Shown: positions 1-6,021, numbered from the stretch's first letter. The stretch: DNA of 7,256 nt from Verrucomicrobiia bacterium (GCA_025934545.1 JAICXV010000104.1:1-7256); one strand, 5' to 3'. The notes: a model not told the origin generated them from the letters alone. Made by a program: numbers and translations.

Positions 1-264
1 GCTAATGCACCCGTGATAATCGGGCGTGCCGAGAACGTAAACATCGGCCGAGTCGACACGCTTTTTTAGCCCTGGAAATTCCGGCAGGGTGTAAGACGTA
101 TCCGGATTGTAGAGCGGCAACGGGTGCTGTTCGAAATCCAACACGTCGACGGTGCAGCCGCGATTGCGCAGTTGGTCGGCCATGGCATTGATGACGACGC
201 GCGTGACTGAATCTTTGTGCAAACTGCCGATGACGGCGAGAACGTGGAGCGGCTGCTCTGGCAT
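1..264 (-). CDS. NADPH-dependent FMN reductase family protein (N-terminal 88 residues, cut by window edge)
   Basis: This is the start of a flavodoxin-fold protein of the NADPH-dependent FMN reductase family, cytoplasmic oxidoreductases that bind FMN and reduce it or small acceptors with NAD(P)H. The ATG is the complement of 262-264, and the frame stays open to base 1. The N-terminus reads MPEQPLHVLAVIGSLHKDSV: a first beta strand followed by GSLHKDS (13-19), matching the FMN-phosphate loop GSxxxxS. Next come an alternating helix and strand (TVDVLDF, 38-43) and then DSADVYVLGTPDYHG (71-85), matching the family's 'ADaivlgTPeYhgs' strand and flavin-contact loop. About half of a typical 170-200 residue protein is present. 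No clear Shine-Dalgarno sequence precedes the ATG. It is divergent from ispF across a 55-bp gap. The exact substrate cannot be told. A longer overlapping frame on the same strand is a shadow, because it lacks these motifs. Confidence 0.88.
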   Translation of the reverse strand, partial: MPEQPLHVLAVIGSLHKDSVTRVVINAMADQLRNRGCTVDVLDFEQHPLPLYNPDTSYTLPEFPGLKKRVDSADVYVLGTPDYHGCIS

Positions 265-281
265 GGAAACAAAGTAGCAAT

Positions 282-312
282 TTGACAGCGCTACGCAATG
301 CGCGGTTATACT
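282..312 (+). promoter_or_regulatory. Putative sigma-70 promoter of the ispF operon, placed for a leaderless transcript
   Basis: A perfect -35 TTGACA (282-287) is followed by a -10 TATACT (307-312, 5 of 6 consensus bases). The spacer is 19 bp, or 18 bp if TTATAC is taken as the -10. The -10 ends 7 nt before the ispF ATG at 320, so transcription would begin at or next to the A of the start codon. No Shine-Dalgarno sequence lies before that ATG, which fits leaderless initiation. The spacer is longer than the optimal 17 bp. This is a prediction from sequence only. Confidence 0.55.
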
Positions 313-319
313 GCCTGCT

Positions 320-808
320 ATGGTTCACGTTGGTATTGGTTATGACATTCATCCGCTCGTCACCGGCCGTAAGCTCCTCCTCGGCGGTGTGGAAATTCCC
401 CACAGCAAAGGCCTCGACGGCCATTCCGATGCCGATGCCTTGATGCACGCGATTTGCGATGCCGTCCTTGGTGCCGTCGGCGAGGCTGATATTGGCAAAT
501 TTTTTCCCAACACCGACCCGCATTGGCGCGGTGCGGCCAGCAAAGTATTTTTGCAGGAAGCGGCCCGTCAGGTTAAGTTTCGCAACGGCAGAATCGTTAA
601 TGTGGACGCGACCGTTCTGGCCGAAGCGCCGAAAATCATGCCGCACGTTCATGCGATGAAAGTCCAAATCGCCGACGCGTTAGGAATCAGTGTGAAACGC
701 ATTGGCATCAAAGCGACCACGAACGAAAAGCTCGGTTTCATCGGACGCGAAGAAGGCATCGCCGCCATGGCCGTCGCAACCGTGGACATGCCCGAAGTAG
801 CGGATTAA
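320..808 (+). CDS. ispF: 2-C-methyl-D-erythritol 2,4-cyclodiphosphate synthase (IspF)
   Basis: IspF is the cytoplasmic zinc-dependent enzyme of the MEP (non-mevalonate) isoprenoid pathway. It cyclises CDP-methylerythritol 2-phosphate to ME-2,4-cyclodiphosphate with release of CMP. At 162 residues the protein has the family's usual length and is complete. GYDIHPL (7-13) carries the metal ligands Asp9 and His11, and GHSDADALMHAICDA (34-48) carries the third ligand, His43. DIGKFFPNTD (57-66) is the conserved substrate loop. ATTNEKLGFIGREEGIAAMAV (132-152) is the C-terminal signature that contacts the cytidine nucleotide. The ATG at 320 gives the exact family N-terminus, so the start is secure even without a Shine-Dalgarno sequence. 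It is the first gene of a four-gene string and is followed after 4 bp by a small unknown gene. ispD is not adjacent, although ispD and ispF are often neighbours. Confidence 0.97.
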   Translation: MVHVGIGYDIHPLVTGRKLLLGGVEIPHSKGLDGHSDADALMHAICDAVLGAVGEADIGKFFPNTDPHWRGAASKVFLQEAARQVKFRNGRIVNVDATVLAEAPKIMPHVHAMKVQIADALGISVKRIGIKATTNEKLGFIGREEGIAAMAVATVDMPEVAD

Positions 809-812
809 TTGC

Positions 813-1085
813 ATGGCCAAAGCTGAAATCAGTTGGAAACGTGAAACCGAAGATGGCGAAACCTTGCAATGTTACGCGCAGCACGTCGGCAAGGAATGGG
901 TTTTCTATCGGCGCGCCAAACGTTTCGATCAATGGCAGGAAGTGGAGAACCCGCCCCTGGAAGACTGGCTCGAATTGCTCGATTCGGTGAAACGCCGAAT
1001 CGCGCGTATGCTGTTACGTCCGGAAGAAGAAGGCCGCATTCGCAAAATAATTGCGGAGCGGTTTCCCGGCATCAATATTGAATGA
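813..1085 (+). CDS. Conserved-looking small protein of unknown function (90 aa)
   Basis: I do not recognise a named family. The 90-residue product is highly charged, has four tryptophans (8, 29, 41, 52) and no signal peptide or membrane segment, so it should be a small soluble cytoplasmic protein. The N-terminal half (EISWKRE, then EWVFYRRAKRFDQWQEVE at 28-45) looks like a small beta-rich unit. The second half (PPLEDWLELLDSVKRRIARMLLRPEEEGRIRKIIAERFP) is predicted as two amphipathic helices with many Arg, Lys and Glu residues. It is probably a real gene: the frame is packed between neighbours, beginning 4 bp after the ispF stop and ending in an ATGA overlap with the next gene. No Shine-Dalgarno sequence is visible, so translation may be coupled to ispF. 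The strongly basic second half could bind nucleic acid or a protein partner, but nothing shows this. Confidence 0.8.
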   Translation: MAKAEISWKRETEDGETLQCYAQHVGKEWVFYRRAKRFDQWQEVENPPLEDWLELLDSVKRRIARMLLRPEEEGRIRKIIAERFPGINIE

Positions 1086-1834
1086 ACAATCGTCCCACCA
1101 TTTTGGTTTCACCCAGCACCGAACGCAAAGGCGCCGAGTTCGCCGATGCTTCGATCAACCTGTCCAATCGTTACACGGAAGCTGTCCTGGCCAGTGGCGG
1201 GTTGCCGCAGATTCTTCCGTCGACGACTTCGCGCGCGGTCATTTCGGAGTTCGTTCGCCGCAGCGATGGCGTGATGCTGACCGGTGGCGACGACATCGAA
1301 CCTAATCGCTACTCTAAGGACCTTCCACCTGAGCTCGCCAAAACAGTTGGCGGGATCGAGCCCGAACGGGATGCCTGGGAGCAAATATTGGTCGAAGAAG
1401 TTTTCGCCCAACGCAAACCGTTGCTCGGCATCTGTCGGGGGCACCAGATGATAAATGTCGCGCTCGGCGGCACATTAATCGTCGACATTCCCACGCAAGT
1501 TCCCGGCGCGCTCCAGCACAAACAGATGGAGAAAAAGTCCGAGCCTGTCCACGAAATTTCCATAAAACCGAACTCTCTTTTCGCTCGTATTACGGGTGCC
1601 GAAAAAATTTCCGTTAATAGTACCCACCATCAAGCCATCGGGCGAATTGCTGACCTCTTATATATGACAGCCGCTAGTAGCGATGGTATAGTGGAAGTAA
1701 CAGAATTAAAGGATGCGGCCCGACTGCCGTTTTTTTTGACAGTCCAGTTCCACCCCGAACGACTGTTGGACCGATATAAAACGTTTTTGAAAATTTTTGA
1801 AACTTTCGTCGATGCGGCGCGCCAACGCCGCTGA
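1082..1834 (+). CDS. Class I glutamine amidotransferase, gamma-glutamyl-GABA hydrolase (PuuD/peptidase C26) type
   Basis: This is a 250-residue stand-alone member of the peptidase C26 / PuuD-like amidotransferase family, which hydrolyses gamma-glutamyl amide bonds such as gamma-glutamyl-GABA in putrescine breakdown. The catalytic nucleophile is Cys118 in LLGICRGHQMINVALGGTL (114-132). His224 and Glu226 in VQFHPE (221-226) complete the Cys-His-Glu triad. LTGGDDIEP (66-74) and NSTHHQAI (179-186) are the usual family blocks near the active site. The length matches PuuD (about 250), and no synthase domain is attached. The start overlaps the previous stop (ATGA, 1082-1085), implying translational coupling. 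The last third is richer in A and T, with codons such as ATA, GTA and TTA that are scarce in the neighbours, and it contains a T8 run at 1730-1737. Substrate specificity is inferred from the family only; other gamma-glutamyl compounds are possible. Confidence 0.92.
   Translation: MNNRPTILVSPSTERKGAEFADASINLSNRYTEAVLASGGLPQILPSTTSRAVISEFVRRSDGVMLTGGDDIEPNRYSKDLPPELAKTVGGIEPERDAWEQILVEEVFAQRKPLLGICRGHQMINVALGGTLIVDIPTQVPGALQHKQMEKKSEPVHEISIKPNSLFARITGAEKISVNSTHHQAIGRIADLLYMTAASSDGIVEVTELKDAARLPFFLTVQFHPERLLDRYKTFLKIFETFVDAARQRR
1664..1692 (+). promoter_or_regulatory. Candidate internal promoter for the response regulator gene
   Basis: Inside the amidotransferase gene, ATGACA (1664-1669, 5 of 6 to TTGACA) is followed after exactly 17 bp by TATAGT (1687-1692, 5 of 6 to TATAAT). 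Transcription would start near 1699, about 140 nt before the response regulator ATG. The surrounding codons are unusually A/T-rich for this gene string. T-tracts at 1784-1788 and 1794-1798 (10-bp period) lie downstream and could bend the DNA. Such matches do arise by chance in AT-rich coding DNA. Confidence 0.4.
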
Positions 1835-1838
1835 GGTG
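1833..1838 (+). promoter_or_regulatory. Ribosome binding site of the response regulator gene
   Basis: GAGGTG at 1833-1838 overlaps the TGA stop of the amidotransferase, with its GAGG core 4 nt before the ATG at 1841. It is the clearest Shine-Dalgarno-like sequence in the window, although its spacing is short. It fixes the start that gives the canonical receiver-domain N-terminus (MKPKVMVVDD). Confidence 0.6.
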
Positions 1839-1840
1839 TT

Positions 1841-3184
1841 ATGAAACCAAAGGTCATGGTGGTCGATGATACGGATGGAATCCGTGATTTGCTCCGCCGT
1901 CAACTCGAGCGGGCCGGCTATGAAGTGGTCCCGAAATCGTCCGCGGCGGAACTCACGCAATGTTTTGGCAACGGTCAGCCCGACATCCTGTTGCTCGACG
2001 TCATGCTCCCCGACGGCAATGGTCTGGAACTTCTCCCCCAAATCAAAAAACAATGGCCGGATACCGAGGTTATTGTGCTCACCGGCAACGCCACTTTCGA
2101 TCTCGCCGTCGAAGCGACCAAACGCGGCGCGTTTTATTTCCAGAGCAAACCGTACGACGAAAAGCCGTTGTTGCTGACGGTTGAACGGGCGCTCGAACAC
2201 AAGCGCCAGAACGAAGTGAACAGTTCGTTGCGCCAGGCGTTGCAAACGATGAGCAGCGGCAGTTCGCCGATCTTTGCCAGTGCCCCGATGAAAAATGTCG
2301 TGCGCACGGTCGAACGCGTTGCGCCCAGCGACGTCTCCATTTTGATTGCCGGCGAAAGCGGCACCGGCAAAGAAGTGATTGCTGACCTGATTCATTTGCT
2401 CAGTCCGCGCACGAAAGGGCCGCTCATTAAAATCAATTGCGCGGCGTTGCCCCGCGAATTGATCGAGAGCGAACTGTTCGGTTCGGTGAAAGGCGCGTTC
2501 ACCGGCGCGAATATGGATCGCGAAGGTCTGTTCCGACAGGCCGAAGGCGGCACGCTGTTTCTCGACGAAATTTCTGAAATGCCGATTGATACGCAAAGCA
2601 AACTGCTGCGCGTCTTGCAGGAAAAAGAAGTGCGTCCGGTCGGTGGCCGCACCAGTTATAAGACAGATTGCCGGATCGTCGCCGCCACAAATCGGCAGAC
2701 TGACGACGCCATCAAAGCCGGCAAGTTGCGGGAAGATTTGTACTATCGTATCAGCGCCATCACAGTTTACTTGCCGCCGTTGCGCGAGCGTCGTGAAGAC
2801 ATCATCCCGATTGCGTCCGCATTCCTGAAACGTTTCGACGCGCAATCCGGCCGCAACATCGGCGGCTTTACGCCGGCAGCCAGCGAAGCGCTGAAGAATT
2901 TCGATTGGCCGGGTAACGTTCGCCAATTACAAAACGAAATTCAACGCGCCGTCCTCATGTGCGAAGGCAACATGGTTGACATGAAAGACCTCTCAATTAC
3001 CGCTGTCATGGCGCAACAGGGCGAAACCGAAGATTTGACGTTGATGGAAGCGATGGAACGCAACGCCATTATCCAGATGCTCAAAGAAACCGGTGGCAAC
3101 AAGTTGGAAACAGCCAAGCGGCTCGGCATCGGTCGGCAGACCCTTTACAACAAGATCAAGATTTACGGGATCGAACCTGCCTAA
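1841..3184 (+). CDS. NtrC-family sigma-54-dependent response regulator
   Basis: This 447-residue protein is a full-length NtrC/AtoC/ZraR-type activator. The receiver domain (about 4-120) has the acidic pair Asp9-Asp10, the phospho-acceptor Asp53 in LLLDVMLPDGNG, the switch Thr81 and the conserved Lys103. The AAA+ domain (about 143-375) has Walker A GESGTGKE (171-178), the sigma-54 contact loop GAFTGA (218-223), Walker B TLFLDE (238-243), AATN sensor I (281-284), and FDWPGNVRQLQN (354-365). The C-terminal Fis-type helix-turn-helix (about 415-443) reads KLETAKRLGIGRQTLYNKIK. All parts needed for phosphorylation-controlled, ATP-driven opening of sigma-54 promoters are intact. The residues before GAFTGA are GSVK rather than the common GHEK. 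No histidine kinase is in the window, so the partner is unknown. It follows the amidotransferase by 6 bp, which hints at, but does not prove, a nitrogen-related regulon. Its stop overlaps that of the convergent gene. Confidence 0.96.
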   Translation: MKPKVMVVDDTDGIRDLLRRQLERAGYEVVPKSSAAELTQCFGNGQPDILLLDVMLPDGNGLELLPQIKKQWPDTEVIVLTGNATFDLAVEATKRGAFYFQSKPYDEKPLLLTVERALEHKRQNEVNSSLRQALQTMSSGSSPIFASAPMKNVVRTVERVAPSDVSILIAGESGTGKEVIADLIHLLSPRTKGPLIKINCAALPRELIESELFGSVKGAFTGANMDREGLFRQAEGGTLFLDEISEMPIDTQSKLLRVLQEKEVRPVGGRTSYKTDCRIVAATNRQTDDAIKAGKLREDLYYRISAITVYLPPLRERREDIIPIASAFLKRFDAQSGRNIGGFTPAASEALKNFDWPGNVRQLQNEIQRAVLMCEGNMVDMKDLSITAVMAQQGETEDLTLMEAMERNAIIQMLKETGGNKLETAKRLGIGRQTLYNKIKIYGIEPA

Positions 3185-3987
3185 AGCTTCTTCCGTTTCG
3201 ATGTTTTGATGACGCGCTCAATCTTTTTCCGAATCAGCCCATTGTTCGCGATCATTCGCAGAGCGCCGTCTTCCTTCAACGGTTCCCAATAAAATTCTCC
3301 ACCAGCGCATTCGATCAACAGCGCCCCCGCCGCCACGTCCCACAATTTAATCCCCGATTCAACGTAAGCGTCGAATCGACCCGAAGCGACATAAGCCAAC
3401 GACAACGCCGCCGCGCCCATAATCCGCATCTTGCGCACTTGCCGAACCAGATTGTTAAACACCGGCAAATTCTCGATCAAACTGGCGCGCTTTTTTGCGA
3501 AACCGATTGCCACGATCGCCTGGGCCAACTCACTGCGTTTGCTCACGCGAATTGGTTTGCCATTCAACTTCGCAGCCTGCCCGCGAATCGCCGTCCACAT
3601 TTCTTCAGTGAACGGATCGTAAACGAGCCCGGCTGTAGTTTGGTAGGGCGAGGCTCCTGCCGAGCCTTTTCTCTGCAACGCAATCGAGACGCACGCATGC
3701 GGGATACCGTAGGTGAAATTGACTGTGCCATCGATCGGGTCGACGACCCAACGCCATTGCGAATCTTGTTTCCCCGACACGCCTTCCTCACCGAAAAGGG
3801 AAATTTCCGGAAACGCTTTCAGCAACTTTTTCGTGATCAATTCCTGACAGCGAACGTCGAGTTGCAGCTTGATATCAAATTGCGTCTGTTCGTTGATGGT
3901 TTTCGTTTCCCGCAGATTACGGCGCATCAAAGTGCCGACTTCTCTGGCTGCCGAGACCGCGCAGGCAAGCGCACGTTTTTCATTCAT
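3181..3987 (-). CDS. Inositol monophosphatase family protein (SuhB-like)
   Basis: This 268-residue enzyme belongs to the Mg2+-dependent, lithium-sensitive inositol monophosphatase superfamily, cytoplasmic phosphatases acting on inositol-1-phosphate or related sugar phosphates. The signature residues are present: Glu67 in FGEEG (65-69), Asp83 and Asp86 in WVVDPIDGTVNFTYG (80-94), and Asp217 in LWDVAAG (215-221), the metal ligands of the fold. The length is close to the family norm (about 260-270). Residues 107-116 (KGSAGASPYQ) form an extra loop just before the conserved strand ending in VYDP. They are encoded by a hairpin repeat at 3642-3667, so they look like a repeat-derived insertion tolerated at the surface. 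The ATG (3985-3987) has only a very close AGG upstream. It is the last gene of the minus-strand string, 53 bp after the transglutaminase, and its TAG overlaps the TAA of the convergent regulator. Substrate is unknown; it could be SuhB, histidinol phosphatase or another relative. Confidence 0.93.
   Translation of the reverse strand: MNEKRALACAVSAAREVGTLMRRNLRETKTINEQTQFDIKLQLDVRCQELITKKLLKAFPEISLFGEEGVSGKQDSQWRWVVDPIDGTVNFTYGIPHACVSIALQRKGSAGASPYQTTAGLVYDPFTEEMWTAIRGQAAKLNGKPIRVSKRSELAQAIVAIGFAKKRASLIENLPVFNNLVRQVRKMRIMGAAALSLAYVASGRFDAYVESGIKLWDVAAGALLIECAGGEFYWEPLKEDGALRMIANNGLIRKKIERVIKTSKRKKL
3642..3667. repeat. REP-like hairpin repeat embedded in the inositol monophosphatase gene
   Basis: The segment has a 6-bp perfect stem, AGGCTC (3651-3656) and GAGCCT (3662-3667), around the 5-nt loop CTGCC, preceded by GGTAGGGCG (3642-3650). 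From memory, this GGTAGGGCGAGGCTCCTGCC core recurs as a dispersed intergenic palindrome in Verrucomicrobiota-like genomes; that could not be checked here. In the gene it is read in frame on the minus strand and encodes most of KGSAGASPYQ. Only one copy is seen in the window. Confidence 0.6.
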
Positions 3988-4000
3988 ACCTGGCTATAAA

Positions 4001-4018
4001 TCCTGTTAGTCCTGTTTG
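4001..4018. repeat. Short tandem repeat upstream of the inositol monophosphatase gene
   Basis: TCCTGTTAG (4001-4009) is followed directly by TCCTGTTTG (4010-4018), a 9-bp tandem duplication with one mismatch. It lies in the 53-bp gap between the transglutaminase stop and the next ATG, 14-31 bp upstream of that ATG. Similar TCCTGTTAATCCTGT strings are familiar to me from intergenic DNA of related bacteria, but this is recollection only. A role as an operator or as simple slippage debris cannot be decided. Confidence 0.5.
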
Positions 4019-4040
4019 TTTGATCGGCCCTTGATGCGGT

Positions 4041-5495
4041 TCAATTCTTCAACTCTTCGATATCGAAATGATAGGAATACTTATCGAAATAAATATTGCC
4101 ACCGCGCCATTCCACTTCGCCGCGCTGAAAATCCACATCGTCCGACCGCATCGTCTGCTTGGGTGGATCCAACTTTTGGCTGTGGTCGCTGTTGGCCGCC
4201 ATCCGCCAGCCTTCCAGTCCGCCAAAATAGAAGTTTTGCAACTCATCCCGTTGCGCCTGGGTCAATGCCGTGCAATAGCGGTGCGTATAAATGCCCGCCC
4301 ACGGATCGACCGGCACCCAGCCATAAGGCGCGATGTAAATTTCCGTCCAATCATGAATATCATGCCCATTAGGGAAGAGGTCCCATCCCGTCTGCCAGCG
4401 CGCCGGAATCCCTTTTGCGCGACAAAGCGTGATGAACAACATCGCTTCCTGTCCGCAGTCGCCGTAGCGATTGGCAAAGCAATAATCGCTGATGTTGGTC
4501 AGCGTCGAATACTCCCGCGAGTAGCTGTATTGGATGTTGCCCGCGATCCAATCATAAAACGCCTTTGCGTTGACGACAGGATTGTTTTGGTTCCCGGCAA
4601 GTTCGTTCACCAGGCCTTTGATTTTCTCCGTGAACATGACGTGGGGCGCCTCTGAAGTGAACGGTTTCAAGTCAGCTTGCGTGACATCGGTTGCCTGCGC
4701 GGTTTTGGGGTCGAGATCAAAATGCACGCAACGCACCGTATATTCGAACGTCACTTCGAATTTCGTTCTCTGTCCCTTCGTTGCGATCTTTTCCATGTAA
4801 GCCGACCGGATCGGGCTTGTTTCCGGCGCCAGTTTTTTTATCGCGGGCGAACTCTTGATAATTTTAATGCCATCTTGAAATTCATTGCGGCGCGGCACTG
4901 GCAACCACGCACGAATGGTTTCACCAGCGGGCGCGGCATCGGCATCAACAGTAACGGTCATCGTCGCTTTGAGATGCTTTGGCAAAACGTAGGGTGAATG
5001 TTCCTTTTTAGTCGCCGCCACAATTTCCCGCACCATTTCGAGACGATCTTTTTGTTCCTGCGCATCGTTTTTCGGTTTCGTTCGGCGCGCCTCCATCTCT
5101 GGATGCCGCATAAACAAGTTCTTCACGCTGGTTCCAACGAAATACATCTTTCCATCAATGACGCGCCCATCGAACCAACCTTGCGCAACCCATTTTTCGA
5201 ATTCGGAACGCTTCAGATTTTTCAGCGTGCCCGCGAGTTTTGCGTAAAGGCCGTCGGCGGTGACCGAGTAATCATCGCGAATGCGCCACAGCCGGTCCTT
5301 CTCCCATTCGATTTTTTTGCGCTCGTCCGCCGGCAAATCTTTCGACTTCAACGCGGTCGCGAGAACGGCATCGGCTTTTTTGAACTCGCCCCGCTCTTGC
5401 AACGCTGCCGCTTCGTCCAGTGGTGATGCGCAAAGTGGAAATGCCAGCGCGAGCAACAAGGCAGCGCCGACCCAGGAACGTTTACTCATGAGCAT
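4041..5495 (-). CDS. Exported transglutaminase-like (papain-fold) protein
   Basis: The 484-residue product begins with a Sec signal peptide: basic MLMSKRSW, a hydrophobic core from about 9 to 22, and an L-C-A-S cleavage region near 23-24. The mature protein should therefore act outside the cytoplasmic membrane. FPLC does not fit a lipobox. Residues about 25-165 form a charged, mostly helical N-terminal region. A beta-rich part follows (about 172-260, including ETIRAWLPVPRRNEFQ). The transglutaminase core has Cys347 in RYGDCGQEAMLF, His381 in HDIHDWTEIY and Asp397 in WVPVDPWAG, a complete Cys-His-Asp triad. Bacterial members are usually proteases, peptidoglycan- or peptide-modifying enzymes, or of unknown role; the substrate is not evident. 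Either of two in-frame ATGs (5493-5495 or 5487-5489) could be the start, since neither has a Shine-Dalgarno sequence and both keep the signal peptide. It lies 37 bp downstream of the HIT gene, in the same direction. Confidence 0.9.
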   Translation of the reverse strand: MLMSKRSWVGAALLLALAFPLCASPLDEAAALQERGEFKKADAVLATALKSKDLPADERKKIEWEKDRLWRIRDDYSVTADGLYAKLAGTLKNLKRSEFEKWVAQGWFDGRVIDGKMYFVGTSVKNLFMRHPEMEARRTKPKNDAQEQKDRLEMVREIVAATKKEHSPYVLPKHLKATMTVTVDADAAPAGETIRAWLPVPRRNEFQDGIKIIKSSPAIKKLAPETSPIRSAYMEKIATKGQRTKFEVTFEYTVRCVHFDLDPKTAQATDVTQADLKPFTSEAPHVMFTEKIKGLVNELAGNQNNPVVNAKAFYDWIAGNIQYSYSREYSTLTNISDYCFANRYGDCGQEAMLFITLCRAKGIPARWQTGWDLFPNGHDIHDWTEIYIAPYGWVPVDPWAGIYTHRYCTALTQAQRDELQNFYFGGLEGWRMAANSDHSQKLDPPKQTMRSDDVDFQRGEVEWRGGNIYFDKYSYHFDIEELKN

Positions 5496-5532
5496 GCGGT
5501 CAGATTACTGGCTCAAGCGCTGTTTTCAAAAA

Positions 5533-6021
5533 CTATTTCGCCATCGCCGCCCGCAGCTTCGCCGCCACTTCCGTCAGCGCCTCGGGAACGACCGTCGTAT
5601 TCGCAATCACCGGCATGAAGTTCGTGTCCCCATTCCATCGCGGCACGACGTGAATATGCACATGCTCCACGATTCCCGCGCCCGCGACGCGGCCGGTGTT
5701 GATGCCGATGTTAAACCCGTGCGGTTGCATGACTGTCGTGAGCGCGTTCTGGCAGCGACGTGTCAGTTTGATCACGTCCCCGAGTTCGTCATCTGTTAAG
5801 CCGTTAAGGTCGGGAGTCTGTTTGTAGGGAACAACCATCAAATGTCCGCCGGTGTATGGATACCGGTTCAGCAACGCAAAACAGGTGCGATCGCGCACGA
5901 TGACCAGATTCTTTTCGTCTTCGCTCGAGTCCGCGATGGTTTTGAAAAGGGGCGGTTGGTCCGTCGAATCTTTTGGGGCGAGGATGTAATCAATCCGCCA
6001 CGGCGCGTGCAAAGGTTCCAT
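5533..6021 (-). CDS. HIT family protein, Ap4A phosphorylase-like
   Basis: This 162-residue histidine-triad nucleotide hydrolase/transferase acts in the cytoplasm on dinucleoside polyphosphates or AMP conjugates. The triad HVHIHVV (120-126) holds His120, His122 and the nucleophile His124, followed by PRWNGDTNF. LNRYPYTGGHLMVVPY (51-66) is the nucleotide-binding strand-loop, and GFNIGINTG (102-110) leads into the triad. The N-terminal LHAPWRIDYILAP (4-16) and the segment SSEDEKNLVIVRD resemble the mycobacterial Ap4A phosphorylase Rv2613c as I remember it. Like that protein it lacks the zinc-binding CxxC seen near residue 20 in some relatives. The length is usual for this subgroup. The ATG has no Shine-Dalgarno sequence. 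It is the first gene of the minus-strand string with the transglutaminase and inositol monophosphatase, and is divergent from xdhA across 106 bp. Ap4A phosphorylase versus hydrolase activity is inferred from similarity only. Confidence 0.92.
   Translation of the reverse strand: MEPLHAPWRIDYILAPKDSTDQPPLFKTIADSSEDEKNLVIVRDRTCFALLNRYPYTGGHLMVVPYKQTPDLNGLTDDELGDVIKLTRRCQNALTTVMQPHGFNIGINTGRVAGAGIVEHVHIHVVPRWNGDTNFMPVIANTTVVPEALTEVAAKLRAAMAK

Noticed and set aside
2..667. 221-codon open frame on the minus strand across ispF and the reductase gene
   Set aside because: It is antisense to ispF and in a different frame from the FMN reductase motifs. It crosses the divergent promoter region.
1730..1737. 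T8 run in the amidotransferase gene as a frameshift or programmed slippage site
   Set aside because: The frame reads through cleanly to the conserved QFHPE motif and the C-terminus, and no alternative-frame product has family features.
1736..1780. TTGACA (1736-1741) with TATAAA (1775-1780) as a promoter
   Set aside because: The spacer is 33 bp, far too long.
1706..2926. 406-codon open frame on the minus strand, antisense to the response regulator
   Set aside because: It has no recognisable motif, lies wholly opposite a gene with every NtrC-family hallmark, and fits a codon-bias shadow.
3439..3999. 186-codon plus-strand frame opposite the inositol monophosphatase
   Set aside because: It is a shadow of a well-supported gene. 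Its GRGSCRA peptide is only the other-strand reading of the hairpin repeat.
4068..4655. 195-codon plus-strand frame opposite the transglutaminase
   Set aside because: It is a shadow frame without motifs, and the opposite strand has the complete catalytic triad.
5424..5440. Lipoprotein signal in the transglutaminase (FPLC)
   Set aside because: The residues before the Cys do not fit the lipobox, since Pro is at -2 and Leu at -1 instead of Gly or Ala. An ordinary Sec cleavage site fits better.
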